A stretch of 64,000 nt of DNA, taken from positions 248,001 through 312,000 of the forward strand of contig SNVD02010268.1 in the NCBI GenBank assembly GCA_013180625.2. The letters run 5' to 3'. The position numbers and the translations under genes were made by a program. Of this stretch, positions 47,416 to 60,009 are shown piece after piece (position 1 is the first letter of the stretch; the number at the start of each line of letters is the position of its first letter). The DNA comes from Boswellia sacra. Its lineage: Eukaryota > Streptophyta > Magnoliopsida > Sapindales > Burseraceae. The notes under the pieces are model-generated. The model saw only the letters and a program-made list of their open reading frames with translations. It was not told where the DNA came from and searched no databases.

Positions 47416-50400
47416 AAGTCCTCAATCACTTTAAAACAACTCAAAAAGTTCAACCATTTTACCATAGACATTAGGGCAATTCATCACTCCAATTAAAAAA
47501 AAAAAAACTAAATGAAAGAAATAAAATGCCAAAAAGGATAACTTAGAACTCCCAAATTCCTAATCATTATAAAAGAAGCAAAACTTATCTTTATATTAAT
47601 ACAATCAGAATTAAATACATAATAGAAGGGAAAAAAAAATTAAATTCAAGAAGTGCCATGATAAGTACAAGTTACAAAACTCAATCAAGTTTTGGAACTG
47701 CTGAAAGTACTAAATTAAAACGAAACAAAACAAAAGTTCTTTTCTTACAAGAATCAAAATATGTTTCAAAACTTACAAATCATAAGCAGAGTCAACAAAA
47801 AGATGGCTTACACAGGGACGAAAGGGTAAAAAGTTTGGATGTAAGAGAAAAAATATGCAAGTGAACAACATAATTGCATATTGAATCTATTCATGTTACG
47901 TGATTGTATGCATTCCCTGGCTCTTTAACGAGGTTTGGGAAGCTTTTTACATTTTTTTACATGAATAAACATTTCTCTGGTTCTTGAACAAGGGGGCTGA
48001 CCAATAAGTGTCAAAACAAATACCAACAAAATCACAAACTAGAACAAACCAAAAGAGATCCATAAAATCAATTCAAGACACATATTACATCTACAGAGAG
48101 ACAAGAAAACTAGAAATAGAACCAGCTACAAGTAAAGAAGACAAGAAAATTAAACCAAAGAGACTAAAAAACCAAGAAATTACAGAGATAGAACTAGATT
48201 GTAAGGGATAAACAAATTAATTCATAGAGAATAACTTTAAGCTGATTTTTATACATCATTCAGCAGCTATTCAATGCACAAGACATGGCTGAATTTGGTT
48301 TATGCAAACTAACTAAAGTTAAATTAACTCATGACTCAGTTTACTCACACAATAAATACAAAGTTCATTGCAGTAACTCTAGTTAATTTTCAGGACATTA
48401 ACTTCAAGACATATTTAACAAACACCGAACAATCAAGACCAGTGGATCATTTAATCAAGCTATTAAACTATTCTAAAACAAGATACTGTTCTAGTGTTGA
48501 TAACTGAACAACCATCCATATTTGAATTTTAATAAATTCACGTTCCATTCAAAAATTACATAAATTTACCAAAAACCAGTATACATATAGATAAGGTTAG
48601 AATAGAAATTCCTATTAAAAATATGAACAAAAACATTTTGAAAACGATGTTATCTTTGAAAGCTATAAATCTGTCAAACATGGTCTGACAGTGAGGTCTT
48701 TGTAATAGAAATTCTTTAACTATTTATAAATATAAAATAAATCAAAAAATTTTACTATGATACAGTAGACATATAGGAGATATCATATGCAAATAGTTAG
48801 ATTTTTTGGACATGTTTTGGTCAGTCTAAAGTTAAAAAAAAAAACTACACAAATTCAAATTCTGATGTTATAGGTTTTTCTGCATATCACTGTTGTATTT
48901 AAAAAATTACCAAAAATTACCTGATTCATGTTTTCAATCAAAACAAAATTCCACAAAAACCCTAGCATGTCTAAATTCACCACAGCAAAAATTAGACTTA
49001 AAGTAAATACAAAATTGAATAAAAATCGTTGATTAACCTAATGTCAGACAAAATCATACAGTTTAATCAAAACCCAATTACAATCAACTCTAGAACACCA
49101 AACCTATTACAATCAACCGTAAAACATCACAAGGCACAAACAAACTACAACCAAAATCATCATCAAATATTAAATCCAATAAAACCAAACAAAAAAAAAA
49201 ATCAAACCTTCATCTTCGTCCCTTCCTGTAACAAAAAAACAGAATCAAAATCAAATCATTGAACAAGTGAGAGGGCTGCATAAAGAACAATCAAAACGGT
49301 AAAGCTAAAGCTAATCAATCAAAACCATTGGAACTCAATCGAATACTCTGTTTTCTTCTTTTTTATTTTACTTTCTATCATCTAACTCAATCAAGAATCA
49401 ATAATTTTATTTTATTACCACTAAAGTCATTAAGAAAAGAAAAACCAGATTTTGAATCAAACAGAAAAAGTAAAAAAGCAGAGCCAATATCCAAATTTTA
49501 CGAGGTAAAATCAATCCATAATCTAATCAAGTAACCCTTCAAAGTTCAAACATCAAAGCAGAAAGAGAAATATACTTTTTGAAAAAAAAAAAAAAAAAAC
49601 AACACTATAAAAAGGTAGTGGACATGAACATACCCTTCGGCATTTTATGGATGGAGCAAGATGGGCAAACCACGACCCTTTTGGCACATAACCGAAAATG
49701 CGTTAAGGCAATATAGGTGATAGTCCTCATGACACTTGCTGAGAACAAATGGCAGCCAAAGTTTATTGAAGAAGATTATGCAGGATTCAATTCCGCCAAG
49801 AAGATGAGAAGAATAAGAGAAAGAGAATACAGAGGCTAGGGAGGGATCAAAGGAATTTGGGAAGTTGTGAAACTAGGAAAAGCAAACAAAACAAAATAAA
49901 ATTTGGTACCGGCGGGACTTAATAACATTTGGGAAAGGCGCTTCTACTTCTTTTATTTATTTATTTTTTTCTTTTATGCAATTGTGTATTATTTTAAATT
50001 AGAGTATTAATAGATGATTTTAAATTAATAAAAATGATAATAAATTTATAAATAAAAACTGTATAAATTCATTAATTACTATATCCATAAATAAAAATAA
50101 AATTTATAATACTAATTAATCATTATTAGGTATAAACAGAAAAAATTTAAATTTAGCTTCATTAATAATATTTAATTTGTTTTATTTTATTTTGAAAATT
50201 TTCTGTTGTACTAATTATTATTTTTATTTTTTATCTACGAATTAATTGGTGACTTTAATTTGAACAAGAATCTAAACTTAAAATACTTAAAATAAATACC
50301 AAATATTTCATAATATACATAATGCAGATTTTATAATTATAAAAGTTAATTGTACGAACTTTACATTTTATGTTATTGATCTAATAATAACTAATAATTG

Positions 50401-51577
50401 TGACAATTATATTTGTTAACATGTAAACAATAGATTAATACAGTGCTAATAATAACATTAAACCAATAAGTCTTTAACAATATTACATAGATTTCTAGCT
50501 AGCCATCATCATCATCATTATTGTTTTCTATCTTGATTTAATCCTTCACAAATTATTTTGTTTACACTAACCACTTATGATAATCTTTTTTCATCAACCA
50601 CAAACTCAATATCCAATTATCCTTCCACACGTGTTTCTTACTTTGGTATTTTAAATTTTGTGTTGTTACTCTCAAAATTACTTCATTATCTGATCTGAAT
50701 ATTCAAAACTCATACAGTTTGTAGTTCTAGTTTTTTAAATTTTAGTACATCAAGTCTATTAATAATTTATTTGCAAACTCAAGTTTAAGAACAAATTTTA
50801 ATATTATATATATGCCTAAAACATGGAGTTCCAAAATTTGATTGAGACTTCAAATTTTGTCTCTTAAAGTATTCAAGGATTTCAAGCCTTCTTTAATGTA
50901 CGTATAAATTGTGTGTATATGTTATAAAGTCAAGGTTTTGAAATTATAATTGAATGGAATTCAAAACTAGTGATGGCAATTCTCCTTGGCCGGACAAGGT
51001 AAATTAAATTCCTTTGAACATCCTTGGGGCATTCACATAAATTTATTTATTCATTTTGTTTTTTGTTTTACACACACACACGCACATAAATGTATATATA
51101 GACACACACACTATGACTATCACTTCTAGCCGAAATCTTGATATAGAAAATTTAGTGGATCAATTTAATTTTGTTACATAGATAGCTTCTGTTAAAGTCA
51201 TATTTGGTTGTTACATTTTTGTGTAAGAGCAAATAAAAATTTTATGCACTATTTATTTATTTTTTTAGTTATTTTAAATTGTAATATATTTCTATTAAGC
51301 ATAAATTTTATATCGTTTAATCATAAAATTTAATCTAATTTATTTACTTTTTATTTGTATTTCAAAATCAAATACAATAATGCATTTATATAATTTTAAT
51401 AAAATTAAAAAGTAAAAAAATTAATTAGATTTTTGTTGAGAATGTGTAAAAAATTTAACTATCATGAATATCAAAACCACCAAGAAGAAATTATCATAAA
51501 AGACCATTTTTTCTTAATATGACTATTGATTAACTAATTATTATATAACATCAAAAATTAAACCACTAAAAAATATA
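47416..51577. other. Right-arm counterpart of 13560-17330 and 30148-30565
   Basis: Contains the mirror of the possible first exon (reverse strand, about 49735-49640) and intron-like DNA. Frames at 47658, 48008, 49029 and 49328 are low-complexity. The uninterrupted CACTA target, one CAT between GGAT and GTAAG in inverted sense, is at about 47838-47846. Confidence 0.6.
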
Positions 51578-52027
51578 TTGAAAACAATAATTTCTCATCA
51601 AATTTGCATCCAAATACTTTTTTGCAAGGGTATATTATGTCATTATGGAAGACACAGTGTCCTCAATAAAATCCTTTTTATCCCTTTTAGAACTCACTCA
51701 AAATTGGCTACGGCGGGAGAATTTGGTGACAATAAAATACTATTTCCAAGGGATTTTACTACTATTTCTGATGACATTACACCCTTGGTAAAATCCTTTG
51801 ATTCAACTATATCCAATGAAATCTTTCTTCCGTCGATAAACTTTCAAAAAAATTTATTTTCGAGGGTAGTTAAAGTCATTTCCAATAGCATTTTACCCTT
51901 AGAAGAAAACCTAAGACATCCCCTTAGAATTGGTTGTGGCGGCAGAACATGGCAACAATTCATAACATTTGTGAAGGCATTCGCTATTATTTCTAACTGT
52001 AATTTTGCTCTTGATAAAAATAATTGA
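51578..52027 (+). other. Conserved open frame of unknown nature (right arm)
   Basis: A 149-codon frame, the counterpart of 13150-13533 but differing in the first half through indels. No family recognised; probably non-coding repeat. Confidence 0.35.
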
Positions 52028-53012
52028 GACTTTGTACCACAATAATGGTTGGTTGGTTAGCCGTTGGAGAATGTGGTTATTACCAAGGGCATACTTTGCC
52101 CTCGGAAAAGGTGCTGGCTAATAATTGAAACTTTGTACCACAATGATGGTTGGTCATATATATGTTTACCGTGGAAACCCTAAAGGACAGCAAAAGGGAA
52201 TTTTCTACTTTATTTCCTAAATTTGAAACTGTCCAAAATTATTCTTCACATAAAATACATATACTTCAATATTATACTATCCTATTTTAACTTTTACTTT
52301 CCTCCAATATTTCAAGACATGTTTGTTTCTGACTGATGCTCAATTGAACATTTAATTCATATGTATGCCCATCACAATATATATAAGAGATGTTCTCTAG
52401 AAATTATATATTATTTGTAAGTAAATATTTCATTTTTAAATTAACATGATGTTATATTGTACTATACAATTTCTAACATTTGTTATTGCGTGCATTTAAT
52501 AAACAATAAAGTATTGATTTCACAATGTATATTGAACTATAAAGCGATTTCATAATACCCATTTTTGGATTTTAATAAAAAACTAAGAATCCACTAGTAA
52601 AAAAAAAAAATCTCTAAAATTATACTAGAATGTTATTGGCACACATATCCTCCTCCAAAAATTTTTACATGATTTTTTGACTTTAATATATTTCAAAATA
52701 AACATAATTTTTCTGCTACTTCAAATTTGTCGGACACTGGACACTGGTTGACAATCACTTATCAAAAACCTTCCTTTTATCCCTTTTTTCATTGTTTTCC
52801 ATCATTTCTTGTAAATTAGTCGGTTTTTGCTTCACTTGAAATAGGGTTTTGGAAATTAGAATCTAAAAATTAGTTTGGGGATGAGTTATGACTTGCTTCT
52901 AACATTACAAGGTTCTTTTGTTTTATTTTATTTTTATCAATAAGGTATCAATTTCATAGTAACTTTAGGAACTAAAATTATTTCATAGTATTTATTTGAG
53001 AATATTTTTTAA
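52028..53012. other. AT-rich arm sequence (right)
   Basis: Includes the mirror of the 36-bp direct repeat (about 52021-52160). Otherwise nothing recognised. Confidence 0.55.
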
Positions 53013-53870
53013 TTAAAGAAAGGGATACAATTGATATTTATTGATCCAAACTTTTAAATATAACCAATAATGATTAGGGGTTTGTTAACTTAAACAAGGT
53101 TTTCTAATGAGGCCAATATGATAATGCATGATTAACCAGTGGACAGTGCCATGATATCATATCAAATTCTCAAAAATAATACTTGTTGTGCATTTAATTA
53201 GATGCAACAGAGTTCCAAATGGAGAAGAAGTAACATGCATTTGTCAACCTATGAAAGGAAAGAAAATAAAAGCTACAACTGTTTCGCAAGCGATTTCCTT
53301 CCTCAGTTCCACTCTTTCAAACCTGTATTTGGCTTAGGCTTACAGGGAGTTGAAGCGACAAGCAGTTTCTACGAACAACTTGGAGGAGAGAATATCAAAG
53401 AAGAGAAAATTGAAGATGGTGAAGGACTGCCGGAAGAAAGTGCTGGACAAAGATGAGGTGAAGAAGCAGGGATACAATTGATATTTATTGATCAAAATTT
53501 TTAACTATAACCCAATAATGATTAGGCGTTGGTTGTTAGCTTAATAAGGTTTTCCGATGAGCCCAATATGATAATTCATGATTGACCAGTGGATAGTACC
53601 GTGATCTCATATCAAATTCTCAAAAATAATACTTATTGTGCATGTAATTAGATGCAACAAAGTTCCAAATGAAGAATAAATAACATGCATTTGTGAACCT
53701 ATATATGAAAGGGAAGGAAATAAAAGCTATAGCTGTTTCGCAAGCGATTAATTTCCTTCCTCAGTTCTTCTCTTTCAAACCTGTGTTTGGCTTAGGCGTA
53801 AAAGGAGTTGAAACAACAAGCAGTTTCTTTGAACAACTTGGAGGATAGAATATCAAAGAAGAGAAAAATT
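53013..53870 (+). repeat. Degenerate tandem duplication of a MATE 5' flank, right arm
   Basis: The mirror of 11315-12162. The MATE-like exon start lies at about 53413-53470 (KKVLDKDEVKKQG). In both units CATTTG(T/A).AACCTAT, GAGGAA / TTCCTTCCTCAG and TTGGAGGA.AGAATATCAAAG recur. Confidence 0.7.
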
Positions 53871-53931
53871 ATTCTATGAAATTTAAAAAAAAAATTGCAA
53901 GCACAAAAAGTTTAAAATTGTTGCCACGAGG

Positions 53932-54238
53932 GTCACTAGATGTGGCGGTAGCCGGCGACCATTCCAGGGCATATTTGGTGACACTACCAACACTGCCATG
54001 ATGGTCGATGTGTGATCTGACCATCCATGGTGGTTATAATAGTAAAAGGTGTAGAGTTTTGCAGTAGAATACGATAAAACTTTTCGATTGAACTTTCGTC
54101 ATCTTTTGCAGTAAAATGCCACATATTTTTTTACCGTTATAACTGCCATGGATAGTTAGATCGCATACTGGCAATCAGGGTGATGCTGGCAGTTTCATCG
54201 GATGTGCCTTTGGAACGGTCGATGACAATCTGGTGATC
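53932..54238. mobile_element. MITE-like element with long terminal inverted repeats, right copy
   Basis: The mirror of 10940-11255. The two ends pair over roughly 100 bp with mismatches. Confidence 0.6.
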
Positions 54239-54240
54239 GT

Positions 54241-54595
54241 TTTAGTGCCTTGACCACTTGAGAGTGTTTGGAGCAATTGCTTCTGCACACATTAGGCAAG
54301 AGAAGCTTCAACCAAGAGCACTCAAATGCTTATTTCTTGGCTATCCTCCTAGAGTGAAAGGATACAAATTATGGTGTCTGAAGGTTGGAAAAGTAACAAT
54401 CAGTAGAGATGTGCTTTTCAGGGAAGAAGAAATTGTTGCAGTGAAGAAAATTCCTATAACAAGAAACCCAGCTGACATTTTAACCAAACCTCTTCCAACA
54501 GAAAAATCATGCTTTTCTTGAGCCTAATTGGAGTCACCAAGACTTAGTTGGAGAATTGGAGGGTGAATGCACTAAGCTTGAGTCAAGGTGGATAA
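54241..54595 (+). pseudogene. Ty1/copia pol remnant with internal deletion, right copy
   Basis: It starts DHLRVFGAIASAHIRQ, continues ALKCLFLGYPPRVKGYKLW and SRDVLFREEEI. At 54434/54435 it jumps in frame to VAVKKIPITRNPADILTKPL, the C-terminal end of copia RNase H. Everything between (most of RT and RNase H, probably well over 1 kb) is missing. A purine-rich CAAGGTGGATAA tract follows at about 54585-54595 before the LTR. The left copy does not have this jump. Confidence 0.85.
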
Positions 54596-55000
54596 TTGAT
54601 GAAATAGTGACTCAAGCCACTACATTACAAAATACAACTTTTTGCCTTTTGTCTGTTGCTGTGTTGCTATCTGGTTGTTGATGTTCTGCTGTCTATCAGC
54701 TTGCTGTTTCCTGGAAAGGAAATATGGGGAGATAAGGTCCTTAAGTTTTGTAATCTTAGAGAATTGCAGAGAGAGTAGAGGGAGTTCACGTTAGTTGTTT
54801 GTGAATGTTTGTAGGCTAAAAACAGTGTTAATAAGCTGAAACAGAGAGCTTAGATTGGTTTCTAAGCTAAGAGTGCAATGAAAAGAGGGTGTAAAACAAA
54901 TTTTCTCTAGTGCATTCATTTCCTATCTCTCCTGTGGAGGAGATCGTGGATCGAACCATGTAAATTCTGTTGTGTTCTCGTTTATTTTTTCTATAGTTAA
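54596..55000 (+). repeat. 3' LTR of the copia remnant
   Basis: It begins TTGATGAAATAGTGACTC right after the polypurine-like tract and runs to about 54970-55020; the 3' edge is uncertain. It contains AGAGGGTGTAAAACAAATTT, typical of an R/U5 region. No second LTR is visible in the window. Confidence 0.65.
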
Positions 55001-55104
55001 ATTTCAGTTTGTATGCTAGCTAGTCAGCCCCCAAAGTTTCAATTTGTATGCCCAGAAAATCAGTCCATTTGGGCCACAAATTTATCTCCAGTTTTTTCGT
55101 AGAA

Positions 55105-55390
55105 CTTTCATGTTGATTATTTTGCACCGAAATTGGACTCAAATGAACATTCCAGTGAGCAGATAAGAAAATGAAACCTCAATTATTGTTTAATCAAAAG
55201 CTATCTCGGAATTTGTTTACTTTAGTTCATTGGACATCCCTTGGTTTCAATGAAGTTTGAGTGCTTCATTTTCATTATTATGATAATAACGTATGTACAT
55301 CTTGCTTGTAAAACAAGTTTGTGGTGATAGAGATGAAATTTAGACATTGCAGCGTTCCAAGCGATGCTTTTTAAGGATTGTTATTGGGCT
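55105..55390 (+). pseudogene. Third MATE 3'-end fragment, outside the inverted repeat
   Basis: GCACCGAAATTGGACTCAAA and TGAACATTCCAGTGAGCAGA recall the last MATE exon (42515-42555). After the stop, the 3' flank words (CATCCCTTG, GAAGTTT, ATTTAGACATTGC, TTCCAAGC.ATG) recur in the same order as at 42590-42840. It is about 80-85% alike by eye. It shows the MATE cluster extended to the other side of the copia element. Confidence 0.8.
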
Positions 55391-55985
55391 AATCACACAG
55401 ACCCCCCTAGGTTTTGGCTTAATTTCATCTAGATTCACTGTTTATCACTTTTCATCATACGATACCCCTGACTTTTTTGAAATTCATCATGGACACCCCT
55501 TCCATCAATTTTACTATTAAATACTCGTAAATAAATTCAATGTGAAGGGTATAATGGTCATTTAATATAATATAAAGTAAACTAAACAAAAATATGTAAG
55601 AGTTAGGATTTGAACTCGGGATCAATACTTCAAAACTCTTACATACACTCTACCGGCAAGCTAAAGACAATACTTAAGAGTAAAGTATATATTTAAACAT
55701 ATTCAAACTGAGTCTGAAGCTTAACAACCCAGCCACTATGCTTTTGTCCCCCTCTCCTTGTGTTATTGCATTTCAATTTTTTATTCTATATTTAATTTTG
55801 TCTAAAATAACAACGATTTCATTAAAAAAAAATCAATTTCATTATATTCCTCCACCACACCTCCTCCGCAATACTTCCCTCTTTCTTCATCAGATTGTCG
55901 GCCCACCATTTTCACAACCCCCAGAACCATCCCACAACTCCATTAACTTCCATCGGCCTAGCTCTCTTAAACCAAACCCCCTCTC
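55391..55985. other. Low-complexity sequence, no gene
   Basis: Includes the possible SINE piece at 55597-55667. CT- and C-rich frames (for example 55738-56040) are compositional. Confidence 0.5.
55597..55667 (-). repeat. Possible tRNA-derived SINE fragment
   Basis: On the reverse strand TAGCTTGCCGGTAGAGTG looks like a pol III A box, and GAGTTCAAATCC about 30 bp later like a B box. No poly(A)/poly(T) tail or target duplication was confirmed. Confidence 0.3.
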
Positions 55986-56175
55986 GTCTTGCTTGGTGGC
56001 CCCACTTCCCTCTCTCACCCTCCTGCAACTTTTCAAATGATCAAACATCTTGCTTGGTGGCCCCCCTTCCTTCTCTCACCCTCCTGCAACTTTTCAAATA
56101 ATCAAACTCATCAATTCCATTATATATTCCCCTTGCTTCGTGGCCGAATTTCCTTCTCTCGCCCTCCTGCAACTT
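55986..56175 (+). repeat. Three-copy minisatellite
   Basis: CTTGCTTGGTGGCCCC (third copy CTTGCTTCGTGGCCGA), then CACCCTCCTGCAACTT or CGCCCTCCTGCAACTT, recurs at about 55988, 56049 and 56132. The first two are 61 bp apart; the third is offset by a further 22 bp of AT-rich DNA. Confidence 0.9.
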
Positions 56176-58985
56176 AATTTAATTTTTATATTCTTGATTT
56201 ATACTTATTAATTTTTAATATATACTATTTATTTTATTAGGACGTTATTTTCTTGGATTTGGGTTGAATGAGATGATTTATAGGTGGAGGCAGAGGAGGA
56301 AAGAGTTTGCTTGAGAGGCGGAATATGGTGGAGAGAAAGGGACTGTCGTTGGGTGGAGAAAAGACATGGGTGTTGTTTATTAGATTTTATAAATATGATA
56401 TTACGTATAAATGAAAATGTTTTGTCAATAAAATTTTGAACTTAGTAGTTGGCATGGCGGCAACGTAGAAGACAACTTCAATTATAAGGGTAAGGGTTCG
56501 AAACCACTAAAATATTTTTCCTCAATTATAAATTTAAATTAAGGGTATTTTAGTATTCATGACCTTACCTTCGGTAGGCTACTTCACCTCTTCTTCAACT
56601 TAAAGAAAAATGTTTCTAAATTTCTACGCAAAGAAACCTACATATATAAATGTAGACCAGCTTTCTATAAAAGGAAAGGAAAGAAACCCCATAACCATTC
56701 AATTTGAGAGTTGTGAACATTTTATTGGCACAATTCTATAAATAATTTCTTTATTTATTTTTTGTTTTTAACTAACAATGATATTAATTCCACTACATTG
56801 TATGGCGCTTAGATTTTATATAATATTTGTATACTTTGTATTACTCTATTAATTCGATGTCATTTAATACAACAAAACGAAAAATAATAAAAAATAAGAT
56901 ATTCATATCTAAATATTAATTAACTTAGGTCATGTATGTTTAATATGCATAGTGCTAATTACTATATTGCATTAAATAATACAATACATTTTTTTTTTGC
57001 AATTTTGTGTAGTATTAAACAATACAAAATACAACCATCATATACATATACATTGTATTAAGTTATGCAATGTTAATAGGTGGTATAAAATTACATTGTG
57101 TAGTACCAATAAAAAATTTTAAAATTTATCTTAATGAATAAATAATAAATTGTTATTTTCATTAAAAATTCACATAAGCATTTAATTTTATTGTAATTTT
57201 CATAAATTTTGCAGATACACAATTTTTCAAGAGTTGTTTGACGATGAGCTATGCCATTGCTAGAAAAATTCACCAAAGGGATTCCAACCACACTTCTAAT
57301 ACCAAACTAAAAAATTGAATCTGATCTACACCATGACGGTGGATTTCTCGACGTATGACCGGCCATTTAGCGAGAAGAGGTGACATTTTGGATGACCGGA
57401 TTTTTCGCTGCTTTTCATGGCCAAAACTGCATTTCGGGACGATTAACTTACGACATCATGTAGATCAATTTCTGGAGATTGCTTTGATACTGGTAATGTT
57501 ACTAGACGTGCTAGAAAATATCACCAGTAATCGGCAGTTGTTCGGCAACCCTTTGGCAAGGTAGTAAAATTAAAAAATGTAATTTATTTTTATAAAATAT
57601 AATAAAATCAATAGTATATTATTTATATTTTTAAAAAAAATTTTTAAATTAATACAATACATAGACATTGATATACCAAACATAATATAGTTTTTATATA
57701 AAGCTTTCTTTTTATGCTATATAATACAATATAATACAATGCTTTTCTTATAACTGCCCCCTTAATTTTGATCATTTTTACATTTCTTTTAATTTAAAAG
57801 GTCTTGTTACCCTTACCTTAAATTTGTTAAATATATGAACCAAAAAAAAAAGAAAACTCTAATTTCTAAATCACTAAGAACCTTAAATTCCCAAACCATG
57901 TACTTGTTTTTGTATTTTATGTTTTTATTTCAAAATTTTATAAGAATATGCAGTTTTAATTTTCTCTTTTAAAATTGAAACTAATATGTGATTAATATAT
58001 TGATCTAAAATAGATGGGTAAATGCTTGTTTTTGGAAAACAGTTTTATGAAATGAAAACAAACAATGTGTGCACATAAAACTCTGCTTTCTAGCTCCCAA
58101 ACCATTTTTTATGCTAGTTTTATGTTGGTTCAGTATTAAAGGGGTGGCGGCTTTGCTTTGATGATTGTTGGTGGTCGCTGCCGGTTAGCATGATCTTACT
58201 AGATCGTCCATAACAATTCATTGTGAGTTAAACTAATAAGGATTTATTAAATACAAGATTGACGATCGATTATGAAAGCTAAGTTTTAAACATTGTGGCA
58301 TTTTTAGTTATGAATTACTTTATTAAATCATTCGCATACCTCATTCAAGATATCGATTAAAACATGGAAGTCAATTGTGCAAAATTATTTAAAACAATTT
58401 CATTCAATGTCGCATCATGGATGTCTCCTACCGTTGTCAAATCAATTGCAAAACCAAGTACATAATATTGATTGTGAATAGTCAGTGATCACATGCAAGG
58501 CGCAGAAAAAAACAATCTTTGTGGTGGGTGTGCAAGCAGCAAGTGGGTGAATCCGCAACCCATAAACGGAAAGAGTACCGGAAGAACAGATCAAATATTA
58601 TGCTTTATAAGGAAATTTGATAGAGAGAATTCAAAGCACGAGCTTTCACGCAATGGCTAATCAGGTGCAGAGAAATGGTGGACAACTGGACATGCGTTCC
58701 ATTCATTTTTTTTTTCATCTTTTGGTCATTCTATTAGTGCTTTAGATGTTTAATGTTATTAGGTAGAGTGGGGTCAAATGTCAAAAATTGAAACCTTGCA
58801 GCAAGAATAGCCCCATTATTGTTCTTTTGAGGCATTTTGATGGTGAGAATTCGATGCATTCATAAGGACTCTGATTTATAGATAGGACAATGCCCAATTT
58901 GCTTAAAATTTTTTCTTTTATTTGATATTTGATCACTCTTACCTTATCAATATTGGAAGTTATCTAGCTAGATAATCATGTAAAC
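56176..58985. other. AT-rich intergenic sequence with repeat debris
   Basis: No gene recognised. It contains a possible SINE-like piece at 56443-56510 (TAGTTGGCATGG ... GGGTTCGAAACC), runs of ATAATACAAT words at 56960-57060 and 57715-57740 that may be MITE ends, and a GC-richer block at 57310-57560 with weak inverted ends (GATCTACACCATGACG / CGACATCATGTAGATC). Confidence 0.5.
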
Positions 58986-58986
58986 T

Positions 58987-60009
58987 AGGGTGAGAATTTT
59001 AACAGAACCTGCGAGTGACAGAACCCGTTTAATGACACAAACACGTTTAATGACATAAACCCGTATAATAACACGAACTTGTTCCGTGACACAATGATAC
59101 GAAACCGTTTAGTGACTCGTATAACCCGAATAAAGCATAATATCATAAAGACACGAATTGACAAATTGACACGATTAAATTTTGAATCGGTATAATTACA
59201 AACACAAGTAAAAAATTAATTTAAATTTTAAACTATTAAAGAGTCAACGAGATGAAATGGATTTTTTTTCTAAATTTAAATTGTATTTAAAATTTGTATG
59301 GAACTTGGTATTTAGTAGACTATTTATCGTGTTGTGGAATGAAGTTTGTTTGAGACTTGGTATTTATTGGACTATTTATTATGTTGTGGATTGAAGTTTG
59401 TATAAGACTTGGTATTTAATAGATTCTTTATTGTATTTTGTGGATTGAAGTTTGTTTGAGACTTAGAATTCAGTGCACTATTTATTATGTTGTGGATTGA
59501 AGTTTGTATAAGACTTGATATTTAATAGACTCTTTATTGTGTTGTGGACTGAAGTTTGTATGCGACTTAGTATTTAGTGGACTCTTTACTGTATTGTGGA
59601 TAGATTTTGAATATTTGATTATTGTTATTTAAAAACAAGGTTGAAAATTGTAATGTGTATTCGTGTCATAATCGTGTTAATTATTTAAACATATCGTAAA
59701 CATGTCATAATCATGTGAAAATATTTAAATGCGTCAAAATCGTATAAATGTGTCATAATCGTGTCAAACATTTAAACGTGTCATAATCGTGTTAAACAGG
59801 TTATATTTGTATCAAACCTGAAAATGACATGTTTATTATTCATGTTAGTATGTCGAGTCGTATCACCCGTTTAATAATCGTGTCGTGTTCGGATTTGGTG
59901 TTTTTGATACGAATAATAAATGGGTCGTGTCCGAGTTGGGTCAATTTTTATCATGTCATAGCTCGACACGACACAAACACGACCCGTGAACCCATATTCC
60001 CACCCCTAC
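58987..60009. mobile_element. hAT-like non-autonomous element with internal tandem repeats
   Basis: The left end TAGGGTGAGAATTTTAACAG and the right end, read inverted (TAGGGGTGGGAATATGGGTT), form terminal inverted repeats. Both are followed inward by ACACGA / CGTGTC-rich subterminal sequence, dense at 59020-59180 and 59650-59980. A possible degenerate target duplication is ATGTAAAC on the left and ATGTGAAC on the right. No transposase frame. This arrangement is common for short hAT-type elements in eudicots. Confidence 0.65.
59290..59605 (+). repeat. Six-copy tandem repeat (about 50-60 bp unit)
   Basis: The unit is GAAGTTTGTATGAGACTTGG then TATTTAGTGGACTATTTAT and TGTTGTGGATT, repeated about six times with point changes and small length differences. 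Confidence 0.9.

Larger units (their letters stand above)
39284..54434 (-). repeat. Right arm of the roughly 15-kb inverted repeat (no CACTA insertion)
   Basis: The reverse complement of the left arm from AAAAGGCAAT at 39284 to GGGAAGAAGAAATT at 54434. It is about 15.15 kb long, longer than the left arm without CACTA because of small indels, including about 185 bp extra near 47215-47400 and a 34-bp tandem duplication at 44553-44620. It keeps the uninterrupted CACTA target at about 47838-47846. Confidence 0.95.

Noticed and set aside
49640..49735. An independent gene at the right-arm mirror of 15447-15543
   Set aside because: It is the duplicated copy of the left candidate and adds no separate evidence.
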